DNA of 64,000 bases from Isoetes taiwanensis. Taxonomy: Eukaryota > Streptophyta > Lycopodiopsida > Isoetales > Isoetaceae. Position numbers and translations under genes: made by a program. The notes under the pieces are model-generated. The model ran no database searches, was not told the origin of the DNA, and worked only from the letters and a program-made list of their open reading frames with translations. Shown here piece by piece: positions 39,269 through 49,887 of the stretch. Location: the NCBI GenBank assembly GCA_021234155.1, contig JAJEKV010000057.1, forward strand, positions 4,557,821 to 4,621,820. Direction: 5' to 3'. The number at the start of each line of letters is the position of its first letter. The first letter of the stretch is position 1.

Positions 39269-39375
39269 GGTGAAGGGCGTTAAGCCATGCTGAGACGATT
39301 GCTTACCTGCTAATCCCTTTCATTCTTACCCAGTTTTGGCTAATGTTTGACTGGTTGGATTGCAGGTAACCCGTC
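39269..39375 (+). promoter_or_regulatory. Conserved segment over the 3' splice site (copy C)
   Basis: Hairpin GGC-GTTAA-GCC, GCTTACCTGCTAATCCC, CTTACCC, GGCTAATG and TTGCAGGTAACC. TTACCTGC pairs with GCAGGTAA (8 bp), placing the AG of the splice site inside a stem. Confidence 0.65.
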
Positions 39376-39428
39376 TCACATCTCCAATTTCCTGTGATTT
39401 TGGATGTTTGAAGGTGTTTGTTCTACAT

Positions 39429-39492
39429 GGAGTACAAAGTAGCTATACGCTGCAGACTTTGGAGTACAAAGTAGCTATACGCTGCAGACTTT
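39429..39492. repeat. 32-bp tandem repeat, two units
   Basis: GGAGTACAAAGTAGCTATAC... occurs twice head to tail with no mismatch, at the point where unit C is cut off. Confidence 0.9.
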
Positions 39493-39500
39493 GGAAAAAA

Positions 39501-39655
39501 TCTCTATAGAATCTTCATCGCATGACTTTAAATTTGACTTCTACTCGAATTTGTACAATTCCTCGAGGAATGATCTGCGAATCTTGGGGAATATAAGCAA
39601 ACATTGATGGAATCTCATAGTATCTAGGGAAATTTTTCTAGAGTCTTTGGAGAAT
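39501..39655 (+). repeat. Exact 155-bp duplicate of 36991-37145
   Basis: Part of the GAATCT array repeated without mismatch 2510 bp downstream, on the far side of unit C. Implies a recent tandem duplication, recombination between arrays, or an assembly join. Confidence 0.9.
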
Positions 39656-39659
39656 AAAT

Positions 39660-42330
39660 ACCCTTAGAAATGTTGAGTTTGGCTACATTATGATAATAAC
39701 TTCTTTGTGACTGATGAAACATAAAAATGGTTTTCACAAAACATAAAAGTAATAGTGAGATATGTCCAAGGCGGTAGAATCATCTAAAACGGAGTTGGAA
39801 TGTTCAAGTTATGGTGCTTTAAATATGGATTTTAAAAACAGCTCAAAAGAGCATAACTTGTGAATTTCAACTCTAATTTAGATAAGTTTGAACTTGTTGG
39901 GAAGATTCTATCATGGTTTACAACTATTGTGAAGACAACTTTTGCATTTGATGAGCTGCAAAAATTATATTACTATATTACCTAAAATGCCCTTCATTTG
40001 AGAGGCAATGTTGTAACTTTTGAAAAATATAGGGGACTTTGGTAATTTTTCCTAAAACAAAATGGGTATAAGACTTTGGTATTGTCGAAGCACATAATGA
40101 CTTTACAATCAATGCAAGTGGCATATAAAACTCAAAAGGGCAAGGGTGCCCAAATGGTATGATTTAAAATAGCAATTCTTTCCTCCAAAAGCTTTCCCTT
40201 TAGGGTTGAAACAGGAATAGTATTCTTGATCTATTTGTCCCAAGCATAGCGGCGAATTGATTCAATGAACACAATGAGGAGATTTAATTGTATTCGGAAG
40301 AATGTTTTTACATCATGACTTGCAAAAGTTAATGGTGAACTTTTGCAATAGCCAAACTCCTGTGGATGTGATGTTTATTTCATCCTTGAATTTGGTATTC
40401 CAACATGGTAAGTCCCATAGAGCCACCCAAAATAACCTACATTATTAGAATTAGATGAGGGGTGAAGGTTGATTGCCTTGCTTTTATGGAATCCAAGTTA
40501 TCCAAACTCATGCACATGAGTAATAACTTATTAAAGCAGGAGCAAAGCAAATCCAAATTGGAACATGGAGCAAAGCAAATCCAAATTGGAACATACAATG
40601 TTCTTGAATTCATGCAGCTACAAACGAGATAGATGCCTTGCCTTCTCTTGTTTCTCACGTTCAAGGCTAAATGGCTTAATGAATGCTGCTTAAAAACAAA
40701 TCGTGTAGCAACCCAAGAAACTCCCAAACTTTTTTAATGTGACACATTTCCGCATTCATTCATTCATTCTAAGTTGCCAGCTATAAAAATATGTTCCGTT
40801 GCTAGATTGCACAAGCGAGTAATCTCTATAAATCCATTTTGTACTTTTTTACATGTACAGAAAATGCGTTTTGCTTGGGCTTGAATCAGTATTATAAGCA
40901 TGCCATTGAATCAGTATTATAAGCATGCCATTACTGCTTTGTGCGTAAAATCCTTGTCAACGGTAAGCTAAGACAATCGAGATGCTATATCATCTAGACA
41001 ATAACCAAGACGACCTTTGTATTTTTGGATGTCCTCGAGCCCTTTGTTCCTTTATTGGCCTTCAAATTATGAGCCGGCATTTCCATCTTAGCCTTGCCTT
41101 TGGAGGCAGACGATGAAAAAATTCAGCCCCTCTTATTGTTGTAAACTAGTTGACTACTTTCTAGCCGTTTCCTTTGCGGATGAAGTGCGTTTTCATGCTT
41201 GTACGGTTATGCTTCAACGGATATAAGTTTGCAAAAGATTAGCTATTCCATTACAAAATGATTCAAGTGGACAAATTCTTGCATACCAAACGTTACCTCG
41301 GCAAGAAGGGTGGCTAGATCATCTCTATTTGCCGAGATACCTTCACTTTATTGCCTTGGAGTGCGGTCTTCCCTGTATCTTTAACCAAATGGGAAGGCAA
41401 TCTTGAAGTGCTTGCTCGAGCAAGTGCTCGTGATTTGTCACCCAATGGACTCTTTGGCTGAAGGAATCTTGGAGTGCTTGTCCGTCTTCAAGTGGTTGCT
41501 CGAGCAAGTGGTCGTGATTTTTCACGTGATGGAGCCCGAAAAAGGAAACAAAAAAGCCTTGACCTCTTATAAAATGTAAACATTAATGGTCTCATAGACG
41601 TAATCCAACAATAAACCTTTTCCCCATTTGCCCATGAAACGGAATGAAAATGATCACCTTAGATTTTACATTTTTCAATGCCTTCAATATTTCTATTACT
41701 TTCTCAAGCTGATCCTTGGACTTCTAATTTTGGTGCCTCGGTAATTAAATGTTTGGCGCTTGCTCGTATGCCATTCTCGCATTTTTGGATGTCCCCGAAA
41801 ACGGGTATCCGTGAGTCTCCAGACTGCACGGTCGTGAGACTTCGAGGCCTTTTCCCCATAACCCGAGCTCCCTTTGCTGCAATTGCTTCAATAGATTCAC
41901 TATTGCCTTTGGCGCCGGAGACTTGGATGTTGGGTCTAAGCGGACTTGTAGATAAGGGGCCACGGCTTTTGTTCTTTGTCAAAACACGGGCGACAAAATC
42001 GAGTTAATAATTCAAAAAGTTGTAGATCTTATCTGCGAGTCGCATATCTTTTCTTGTGGCACCTGGTAAATTGACTTCTAGCCCCCAATTTTTAATCGTG
42101 TGACCGCAGGCCGATGGTCAAACAATACAAGATGGCGGCATTGCTTCATTGATCAACAAGTTCCATGATACAATGAAGTTAGCTCGGACGTCACAACCAC
42201 TTACCACGGACTCAAATATTACACTCACGAAAGGCACAATTCCATTTGCGGGAAAAGTTTACATTTACGTATTTTATAGCAAACACAAAATCTATGTTAA
42301 GATGAGAAATATCGGTTGACATGCTGTAAC
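39660..42330. other. Stretch without supportable gene
   Basis: No recognised family. Small tandem duplications: 27 bp at about 40541-40592 (GAGCAAAGCAAATCC) and 25 bp at about 40884-40932 (GAATCAGTATTATAAGC). The perfect palindrome CTTGCTCGAGCAAG lies at 41411-41424, with a second copy of its core at 41497-41508. ORFs at 41678-42007 (plus) and 41704-41982 (minus) overlap on opposite strands and neither is recognised. Confidence 0.4.
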
Positions 42331-42332
42331 CC

Positions 42333-43098
42333 TCAGTCTTCAACTCGCCGTATTTCTCTCATCATTATCCGGTTGCCTGTGACATAAAAACCAAGGAAAG
42401 ATGGATCTACAACCTGTTTTCCCTTCTTCTTCTTCTTACCACCTTTTGATCCATTTTCGAAATCATCGGCAAAAGCTCTCCTCGCCTTTATTAGAGCTTT
42501 GAGAGAGGCCTTTAGACTTATCATCAATTTTCTTGCCAAGAGATTTTCCTCTGCGCACCTCATCTTTTAACTGCGTCACTAATATTGAAAACAGAATAAA
42601 TAGCTGCAGGAGGTAAGCTTTCTCTCCTCCTAAGAAATTCAGACTTCCACCTTAGGACTACGGCCCAGATACTCAGTTATCTACTCACCAGCTTCCACAG
42701 ATGAAGGCAATGACACACAAAACTTCGAAAGCGAGTCACACCCGAGATATTGGCCAAAGGAGCATTCTTATTAGAAGTGCGACACATAAGAAGCATGGAT
42801 CTTATGCAAGTAAATATACATAATAGATACCATCATTCCCTGTGAGCTGCTGTATCTGGATCTCACACCGAAATGCTTGGCCATCTGCACTAGCTGCTAA
42901 CACCTTTTAGCTGCTAACACTTTTGAAGGGGCATCATCTGGATAATGTAAGGTAATTAGTCAGAAATTCTGAGAACTGATGGATCATGAAGAAACCTAGG
43001 AATACCTTTTTTGCTAAGGGCCTGCTTTTTCGACTTTGAGGGAACCGTATTTGCCTTTGAAACCACAGGGGATGAAAAAGAAGGGAAATTCGAAGCAC
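42333..43098 (-). pseudogene. C-terminal exons resembling a plant GYF-domain protein
   Basis: Minus strand. An exon at 43098-43006 has an ACCAG acceptor and AAG/GTATTC donor and encodes ASNFPSFSSPVVSKANTVPS and KSKKQALSKK. The last exon, 42550-42333, has a GCGCAG acceptor, ends GSKGGKKKKKGKQVVDPSFL and GFYVTGNRIMMREI, and stops at 42333. A Lys-rich run followed by a VDPxxLGFxVxxNRIMMGEI-type tail is, from memory, the end of plant GYF-domain (EXA1-type) proteins, which bind proline-rich partners in translational control. The GYF domain itself is not here. The last exon appears frame-shifted within (GKSLGKKIDDKSKGLSQSSN is in another frame than the tail), so it is probably a decayed or captured 3' gene end. 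Moderate to low confidence. Confidence 0.4.
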
Positions 43099-43549
43099 CT
43101 GGTCACATATGGGATGAACCTCGACCAAATTTGCAATAATGGAGCACAGGAAATTCCGTTTCAAGAATAAAAATTGTGGCATAGGATGCCGACCATCGAA
43201 ATGCAATGCTGCTTCTCAAATCCGCTCTGCCATGCTCATTGTCTTATGGAGTGGAATCTCCTAAGAGAATCAGAGATAATAGTCCGGCCGAACCAAGCTT
43301 AGAAGATCCGGCCGACCCAGCAGTCGGTTCCATTCTCATTCTCTGCTTTCGAAACAATCGAAGGAAACAGGCCCCTTTTTTTCTTTTCTTTTTTTCCTCC
43401 AATGGAATGGACCTTGGGAGTGCCACCTCGTGGGGTGCCTTGCCGCCTTCTTTACTTCCTTCTTTAAAGTTTTTTGACACGTCCTAAAAAAATTAAAGAC
43501 ATGTCATGTCACAATTAAATGTGTTCCTTTAGGGGCTTTAATTTTATTG

Positions 43550-43790
43550 ACGGCCAAGATTAAATCTTTAAATCCGAGGGCCTAAATCAAAAGCCCCAAA
43601 TAAGGGGGTTGCTTGGGGCATCACGAGGTGGCTTCGTTTGGGCCGTCGATCTTAAAGAACGGTCAAGACGGTGACACCACACCATTATAAGGGGGGTGCT
43701 TATGATGAATTGAGGTGGCTACCCTAGGACCGTCGGATCTCAAATCTGGACGGCCCAGACGGCGACACCTCGGCGTCTATGTATACAGAT
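43550..43790 (+). repeat. Terminal segment (AAAAGCCCCAAATAAGGGGG type), copy 2
   Basis: AAAAGCCCCAAATAAGGGGG, then GGTGGCTTCGTTTGGGCCGT and CGACACCTCGGCGTCTA before a TA-rich run; same order as 13790-14045. It has no array module of its own attached, so it may be the end of an element whose other end is outside or lost. Confidence 0.7.
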
Positions 43791-44119
43791 ATCTAACATA
43801 TATATGTTCTTATGTTTGTCCCATCGAATCCGACCGTTGATCCAAGATCCGACGGCTCACATGGCTTTGGGACGTATCCTACGGCCCAGATGGCTTGGGA
43901 GTTTACATACAGCTCATATAGACACGATCCTACGGTCCAGGTTGATCTGATCCTGACCGTCGATCCGAGATCCTATGGCTCACGTTGCTTGGCACATATC
44001 TTACGATCCACATGGCTTTGAGAATTATATGTAATAGATCCTACGGCTCATATTGCTTTTTATATGATGAGATCTTGATCGTTGATCGAGTCTAACATCC
44101 TAAGGCTCATGTTGAATGC

Positions 44120-44222
44120 TCATCCCTTAAGGAAAGGCTTTTAAAATTTTTTATGTTATTGAGGGGATTCGAACCCTGGTCCTCAACCCCCCAAACCCCC
44201 CACTCTAACCACTAGACCAAGC
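44120..44222 (-). other. tRNA-derived sequence with pol III A and B boxes (SINE-head-like)
   Basis: Minus strand: A box TGGTCTAGTGG (44219-44209) and B box GGTTCGAATCC (44175-44165), with a spacing usual for pol III promoters. Between them is a G-rich run instead of an anticodon arm. The cloverleaf is not complete. Probably a tRNA-derived SINE head or a tRNA relic. Confidence 0.5.
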
Positions 44223-44279
44223 ATTAATTCCATGAAGAATTTATGTTTCAAATATACTTAAGCATAATGTTCCCATTAA

Positions 44280-45175
44280 GATAAAATAGACTATAACATT
44301 CTAGCTAGTTCAAGAAAGTTCTAGAATCTTCTAGAAAGTTCTACAACATAAGAGAATCTAGGGGGGATCTAAGAAAACTCTTCCAGAAAGTTCCAAATTG
44401 TTCTAATAAGTTTAGAATGTTCTAGAATGTAGGGGAATCTATGGGAATGTAAGGAAATCTAGGGAAATACTTCCAGAAAGTTCTAGAATATTTTGAAAGT
44501 CTTAGTATGTTTCAGAAAGTCTTAGAATGTTCTAAAAAGTTCTAGAATGTAAAGGAATCCAGAAGAATCTAATAGAATGTAAGAAAATCTTATAAAATGT
44601 AAGAGAATCTAGGGGGGATCTAAGAAAATTCTAATGTAAGGAAATCTAGGGAAATACTTCCAGAAAGTTCTAGGATGTTTTGAAAGTTTGAATGTTCGAG
44701 AAAAGTTCTAAAATGTTCTAGAAATTTCTAGAATGTAAGGGAATCTAGGAGAATTAAAGGGAATATAAGGAAATCTCATAAACTGTAAGAGAATCTAGGA
44801 AAATATTTACAAGTCTAATGCATTCTCTTAAAATCTAGTTGAATCTAAGGGAATCTTCATAATATCTAATGGAATCTAAGAAAATCTTGATGAAATCTTA
44901 GAGTTTTTTTAAGATTTTGCAAAGAGCCACAATAGAATGTTCTAAAATGTCCTAGATGCTCAGGGCAAGCGCCTCAGTCTGAAAATGGAAAGTGTTTTAG
45001 AATTGTTGCGCAGATCCAAAATAAATTATTTTGGAAGGTTCTAAATGCTCATGGGTAAGCACCTCAATCAAATCTAGGGGAATCTTCATGAGTGCTAAAT
45101 ATAATACATAGAATGTTGAAGAATATAAAGGAATCACAAGAGAATCTCAGTAGAATCGTTGGTTACCTAGAGCAC
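44280..45175 (+). repeat. GAATCT / TTCTAGAA(A)GTT array
   Basis: Two interleaved words: GAATCTAGGG-type as in the other arrays, and AGAAAGTTCTAGAATGTT-type, a short inverted word unique to this subfamily. Both recur at close to 10-11 bp steps. Confidence 0.8.
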
Positions 45176-45241
45176 GACAGGCCTTGCATCGTAAGAACAT
45201 GCTAAAATGGGAACACGCACCGTAGGACGCATTAATTTTCT

Positions 45242-45242
<1 letters not shown>

Positions 45243-45297
<55 letters not shown>

Positions 45298-45319
45298 TAT
45301 ATATATATATATATATAAA
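45243..45319. repeat. (TA)n microsatellite, about 77 bp
   Basis: Nearly pure TA with one ATTATATTA break. It forms the border between the array module and SAP-family unit D. Confidence 0.95.
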
Positions 45320-46255
45320 AGCTTAATGCTCGCTAATTTGTTATAATCTACTCTAATCTACTTTAAAATCTACTCTAATGTACTCTAAGATGATGGAAAC
45401 TTAGAGGTTGATTTAATATATGTGGAAACCCCTTTGATTAAAGGGTTGGCTAATTTTGCATGAATATGCTGACATATCTATAAAATGATTATAGACATCT
45501 AAGCTGAACAGTGGTGCTATGGTGTTATGAAAGCTGCTTAAGCTATTTTGGATGGACTGGCACGTTCACTATGATATTGGAAAATAGACCATGGGCTTCA
45601 CATGATTTTCTATGAAAGGTGTGGAAGGTTGTAGACGCTTGGAACTAATATATTAGCATATTAATAGGGAGATATTAAATGGCATAAGTATCATTAATTT
45701 ATTTAAGTTGGACCATTAGGGCACAAAGGCACAAGATTGAAACTTTGGCTTCACTAGGGTATTGGATCCTTTTGGTTTTTTTTGATGGTGGTATGATGGG
45801 TAACATTGTTATGAAATATTGTTATGAGGTATGTTGAATAAATGTTCAAATAATCGTGGAATATGGGCACGAACCATTGTAAAATCAAGGTAATGTTTAT
45901 TTCTTATCTCCATGTATTTCTTATTATTATTACTTTTTTCTTTTGGGGTGGAAATATCGGGTTTGGCCCAGAATAACCCTAACGATGGTGCTCCGGTATG
46001 GCGATGGCGTAAGGTTGGATGATGGAACCCTAACCAAACTAGCTGGAACCTTTTGAAAGTATGACGGCCATAGACAGGCTAATTATCTGCCGTACTCTTC
46101 ATCACTATGAATCTCAGGTAACGGTTTTTTAACTAAAGTTGATTGGCCTTAATTTTCTTGTAATTCATGAGCAGATTAGATGCTGATTATGATTAAATCT
46201 AATCCGAAACTCTTGGATATAAATATATGGTTCCCCTTGGGGCAAAATTCGAGCC

Positions 46256-46573
46256 ATGAGTAAAGCAGGGCGCCCTGAAGGTAGTATTAACAAGGGGCAG
46301 ACAAGAGCCAAGCTCATTGATTTTCTCAGGAGGAATGGAATTGAACACAACAGTGTTCAACCAACCAAGGCTCAGTTAATTGAGTTATGCAAAGCGCATG
46401 GCCTGGATCCAAACAGGGCCAAGAGTGATCCTGGTATCACGAAATTTATTCCAAGCTTGAAGAAATTTATTCCTGCAATTTGCTTTTGCATGGATGCTAG
46501 AAGAACTTGTTGGGCTATGAACTACTGTTTTTCCATTTATACAGTTGTATATTTGTTACAAAATTACTGGTAA
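46256..46573 (+). CDS. SAP-like protein with AT-hook-like start (unit D)
   Basis: MSKAGRPEGSINKGQTRAKL opens with GRP, the core of an AT-hook, followed by two SAP-like helix pairs: TRAKLIDFLRRNGIE and PTKAQLIELCKAHGLDPN. The rest (after about residue 70) is hydrophobic and cysteine-bearing and probably reads into an intron. The related copy at 60128 starts MSKVGRPRVRAIKGRRSK, an even better AT-hook. Such domains bind AT-rich DNA, which fits an element found only beside TA runs. ATG chosen because the copies agree from here and not upstream. Function as element protein is inferred. Confidence 0.5.
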   Translation: MSKAGRPEGSINKGQTRAKLIDFLRRNGIEHNSVQPTKAQLIELCKAHGLDPNRAKSDPGITKFIPSLKKFIPAICFCMDARRTCWAMNYCFSIYTVVYLLQNYW

Positions 46574-46931
46574 GATATTTCTCTTATGGATGTCCAGTCT
46601 GACTTGGCATCTGGATTGTTACATGGTACAAGTTTTAAACCCATGAGTAAGATTTATTAATTAAAGGCAGTCTGTTTTTTTCTATATGGTTGCAATGATT
46701 CTCATGTCTTTGTGATTTGTTAATCTTGTCTATGGCATTTATGGCTGAAATAGTCAGTTTCTCTTAGTATGCTCTTTGATAGTTTTTCTATCTTGGGAAT
46801 ATCATTGGGATTCTTGCTCTGTTTTAGGCTCAAACTTTGATTATGTCAACTTTGGCAAAACATTAGTAATACTTCGTATATGTTTTTTGGTTCTTGATAA
46901 AAAAATTTTTGGAGTTTTTTGGGTTACATAA

Positions 46932-47036
46932 TCTCTAAGGTCTCCCTTTTTAGGGTCCAATAAATTCAGTGGTCTTGTTTAGTTAGGTCAAGGCTACTTG
47001 AATGTCTAATCAATCAAAGGCTTGGTTAGGCCAGTT
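46932..47036 (+). ncRNA. Terminal structured RNA (copy D)
   Basis: Hairpin TCCCT-TTT-AGGG, then AATAAATTC, a hairpin GTCTTG...CAAGGC, and ATGTCTAATC, ending at the TA run. In the copy at 61530 the second stem is GTCTTA...TAAGGC: two compensating changes. Order and key words (ATAA(G/A)T; ATGTCT) match the copies at 35272, 49568 and 56559. Confidence 0.5.
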
Positions 47037-47961
47037 TATATATATATACATATATACATATATATCCAAAAGGCTGGCTTAGTTCATGAAATAATTGCCT
47101 GGTATGGTTTTTATACTCTCTTTAAACCAACCCTAACATAAAAGCACACTACTTTCTCTAGCACAAAAATATGTGTTACATTAGCTAATGCAAACGATGG
47201 ACATTTGATACTAACTTCAAGGAGGCCCGAAAAAAGAATTTTTCCTTATGCAGATGTAGTAAGCATTGGTCAGCCAAGACACTATAAAAGCATGAGCCAC
47301 GTAGCCTGCATAGATGCTGACTGGAACCCTAAGGATGGGCAACTCCTATATCATGTTAAAATGTTAAGATAATTATTTTAGTTGGTATCTTTACTTACAA
47401 GGACGTTAAAATAAAACCACATTGGAGGTTTGAAAGAATATTTGCTTTAAGCATAGGTGTTGACCTGCATGCCTTTAATAAAATATAAAACCGTAATTGG
47501 TTTTTAAGGCTACCTAACACCCATTGACGGGAATACGGGTATATCTTACGGATTTGGCAGGAAAATCAAACCTAATACGTGGGGGTGTGATATGCTAAGC
47601 TTAAGTTTTTTAGGGTTTATATCTGAAGAAGGCGGAGACATACAGTGGCATAGACTGAAGCCTAGGAAAAGGCTTCAAAAGATTGAAATGATGGCACGCC
47701 TCCAAATTGTACTGAAGGCCGAAAATCGATCTGCATATTCGTGTGATTTGATTCATCTTCCGTTTCATATCTTTGAAGGGCTGGGCAAGCTAGAAACAGG
47801 TACGTAACCTAATTCAGGAAAAATGGGGACGTGATATAATTTTAGGCAGATAAATCTGACAGGATCAGAAGGACGAAACCTTATATTCTGATATTAGGGT
47901 TCATGAACTTGCACTCAGTATCCTCCAAAGCGTATCAGCGCCAACACTCTGTTTTGGCACA

Positions 47962-48285
47962 ATGCCAAGGCCTGAAGGATCATGTAATATCATGCCAACA
48001 AAGGCTGATATTATTGCTATGCTTAAGGAGAAAGGAATTGATTGCAAAAAAGATGGCGTAGCCATTAAAAAAGCTGTGCTGGAGGAGATGGCAAAGAAGG
48101 CTGGGATTGATATATTCGCCAAGAGGCATAATCCAAGCAAACGTCCTGGATCAAGCATAGAGGCCTGCCTAGCAGCGGTTGCACACCGAGCTGAAAAAGT
48201 GGCAAACATGGAAGCTGGAAGCAGCATCAACTTATCTGGGGATGGAGACGATTTCTTGGATGAAGAGGCGATGCCATTGAATCAG
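47962..48285 (+). CDS. SAP-like protein exon (upstream repeat)
   Basis: MPRPEGSCNIMPTKADIIAM, then LKEKGIDCKKDGVAIKKAVL and EEMAKKAGIDIFAKRHNPSK: RP-containing basic start and two SAP-like helix pairs. An acidic end (GDGDDFLDEEAMPLNQ) runs into a CAG/GTTTTG donor at 48285, as in unit C. About 108 codons, open in this copy. Domain assignment is by pattern and by comparison among the copies in the window. Likely acts with the element's own nucleic acid or its DNA target; inferred. Confidence 0.55.
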
Positions 48286-48690
48286 GTTTTGGTTTTGATC
48301 TGTGAAAAACACATTAGTCAATAGATAGTAATGTCTAGTAGGTTAGTTGGGCGTCATGTAGAACTGCATATGGGGTTCTGAGATTGAGAGATAACAAGAA
48401 GGGAACACATAATAAATTCATATTAGTGATCACAAAAACATGAAGTTTGAAAGAAGTCACGGATCATACTATAGCAGGAAAGTTTTCTATCATCTGCACA
48501 AGGTATTATGGTGTAATAAAATTTTGAAACAGCAAAATGGATCGACTATGGGAGTTATCATCATCATCTATGGTAACAAAAACAGGAAGTGCTCTGAAAC
48601 CTTTTTACTTGAAACTAGATTTCTTTCATGACTGGTTCTGTCCATACAGTCAAGTAAAAAATGTATTTGCAGCAGATCTATCATGTTGTT

Positions 48691-48800
48691 TAGGTTGAAG
48701 GGCGTTAAGCCAGTGGACCCTATTGCTTACCTGCTAATCCCTTCCAGCTTTACCCATATTTTGGCTAATGTTTGGTTGTTTGGATTGCGGTAAACCGTGT
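48691..48800 (+). promoter_or_regulatory. Conserved segment at the 3' end of the element intron (copy F)
   Basis: GGC-GTTAA-GCC hairpin, GCTTACCTGCTAATCCC, TTTACCC, GGCTAATG, then the acceptor region. Same order as the copies at 34352, 39269, 55683 and 60740. Confidence 0.65.
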
Positions 48801-49048
48801 TCTACTCTACCTACTCTAATGTTTTTGGAAGCATGAAGCATTCAAGGGAATGCATAATCAGCAAAGAAAAATGGTTCAAATATGTCATATGTAGAAAAAA
48901 GGATGCTAGATGTGAAGATCAGAAAGTTTTGTCCAAGATATACAGGTTCTATCTCTTCCCTGATTTCAAATGTAACAAGTGCGAAATCGAGCAAAGGGCA
49001 AAGGAAATTGAACAGGAATTTCTTGCTAAGATAGCAGATGATATCTGA
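48800..49048 (+). CDS. Cysteine exon (upstream repeat)
   Basis: FYSTYSNVFGSMKHSRECII, then KWFKYVICRKKDARC, ending FKCNKCEIEQRAKEIEQEFL. Two cysteine clusters (one C-x-x-C clear at the end; the first is C-x-x-C in unit A) suggest a small zinc-ribbon, followed by an acidic-basic helix. Follows the conserved intron segment. Confidence 0.5.
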   Translation, partial: FYSTYSNVFGSMKHSRECIISKEKWFKYVICRKKDARCEDQKVLSKIYRFYLFPDFKCNKCEIEQRAKEIEQEFLAKIADDI

Positions 49049-49567
49049 ACAAGTGCAGTAGCATTTCTTCAAAAATTTAATAGTTTATGTCCTATATTTA
49101 CATTTTTAAGTTTGATACATTCTAAAATTATCTGACATATATGCGGGAATGCTGGTTACCTTACTATGTTAAAAATACAAAAAAAATGGAAAAAGAATTT
49201 TGAAAATCATGCTCAAGTTTGTTCTAAGTCATAGTTCTGGAATTTAAGGTTCTGCTTCAGTTATTAAAGAGGTTCTCACGGTTACTATAGGACTCAAGGA
49301 ACTAGAAACTTAATCTTATAAAACTTAAAGAATAGGAGTCGTTTTACAAGAACAATAAAAAATCCTACTTGTACTAAATGGCTAAAACTTATTGAAAGGC
49401 GCACATAGGTTCATACACACATTCAGAAAACATACTACTAAATGGATAAGCTGAGGAATAAAAAATATGATATGGGGATTTCCGTAGGACATAGCAAGGA
49501 TTACCTTGAACATTTGCTGGTGTTTATCATGTTTTTTGAATTTCTTAGTACTATTTGTATAGTGTCT

Positions 49568-49680
49568 CCCAAGGTCTATCTCCTCTCTAAATGGGGAGCT
49601 GATAAGTCTAGGCATGGCAGGAGATCCTGTACATGGCTAGATGTCTGGATCTTGGGAACAGGATCTGGACCTGTATATAT
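49568..49680 (+). ncRNA. Terminal structured RNA (copy F)
   Basis: CCCAAGGTC (49568-49576) pairs with GATCTTGGG (49648-49656), 9 bp with one G-U. Inside: CTCC/GGAG hairpin, CTGATAAGTC, a long hairpin TCTAG..GCAGGA / TCCTGT..CTAGA, and ATGTCTG. Three-way layout as in a type III hammerhead ribozyme with GTC at the expected cleavage position, but the GAAA of the catalytic core is absent. Confidence 0.55.
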
Positions 49681-49885
49681 TCGGTGATTTCAGTTTGCTG
49701 GTTTAACTGGCAGTGGATTCTTGGGCGGCACTATGCATTTAGATACAGAAGTCAAGCATCATAATGTTTGAAACTGAGCTACTTGTAAAATATTCATGTC
49801 TTTAACTCATAGTATAAGGCAAAAAGAAGCTTAGTATAAATATGTATACATGTCAAACATCTACTAATGCTTTACTCATGTTTAT
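49680..49885. other. Leader between the upstream repeat and the reverse-transcriptase body
   Basis: No ORF of note. Ends with a TTTATAG that could serve as an acceptor before the open body. Confidence 0.35.
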
Positions 49886-49887
49886 AG

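Larger units (their letters stand above)
37273..39492 (+). mobile_element. SAP-family unit C (3' truncated)
   Basis: Lies between the TA run at 37250 and a repeat junction at 39492. Contains SAP exon (38363-38701), intron with the conserved segment, and the start of the cysteine exon (39366 on). The terminal RNA fold is missing; a 32-bp tandem repeat (39429-39492) and an array duplicate follow instead. Confidence 0.55.
43805..45242 (+). mobile_element. TA-bounded array module, subfamily 2, plus orientation
   Basis: Starts with a TA-rich run, then a segment of repeated GATCC(T/G)A(C/T)GGCTCA words, a tRNA-like piece and a GAATCT array. It ends ACGCACCGTAGGACGCATTA then ATTTTCTTG(TA)n. The inverse copy is at 56813-59000. 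The tail differs from the ATAGTACAAAAACTTG tail of the first subfamily but keeps CTTG(TA)n. Confidence 0.55.
45320..47036 (+). mobile_element. SAP-family unit D
   Basis: TA run on both sides. Contains SAP ORF (46256-46573) and the terminal RNA (46932-47036) ending CCAGTTTATATATA. Upstream and downstream parts match the unit at about 59500-61638. No cysteine exon is recognised. Short, apparently non-autonomous. Confidence 0.6.
47065..49672 (+). repeat. Upstream long direct repeat (pseudo-LTR)
   Basis: Begins TATATCCAAAAGGCTGGC after a TA run and ends TCTGGACC with a short TGTATATATT, a remnant of the TA tail, where the body begins. Matches 54064-56658 throughout; long parts (47065-47690, 48290-49480) are nearly identical. 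Confidence 0.9.

Noticed and set aside
41678-42007. Overlapping ORFs on both strands as a gene
   Set aside because: Neither product is recognised and there is no supporting splice or start context.
47901-48230. 109-codon minus-strand ORF opposite the SAP exon (also 54876-55313)
   Set aside because: Shadow; the plus strand matches the SAP family in several diverged copies.
49568-49680. Canonical hammerhead ribozyme
   Set aside because: The shape fits but the catalytic GAAA is absent in all copies and CUGAUGA reads CUGAUAA; reported as a structured RNA only.
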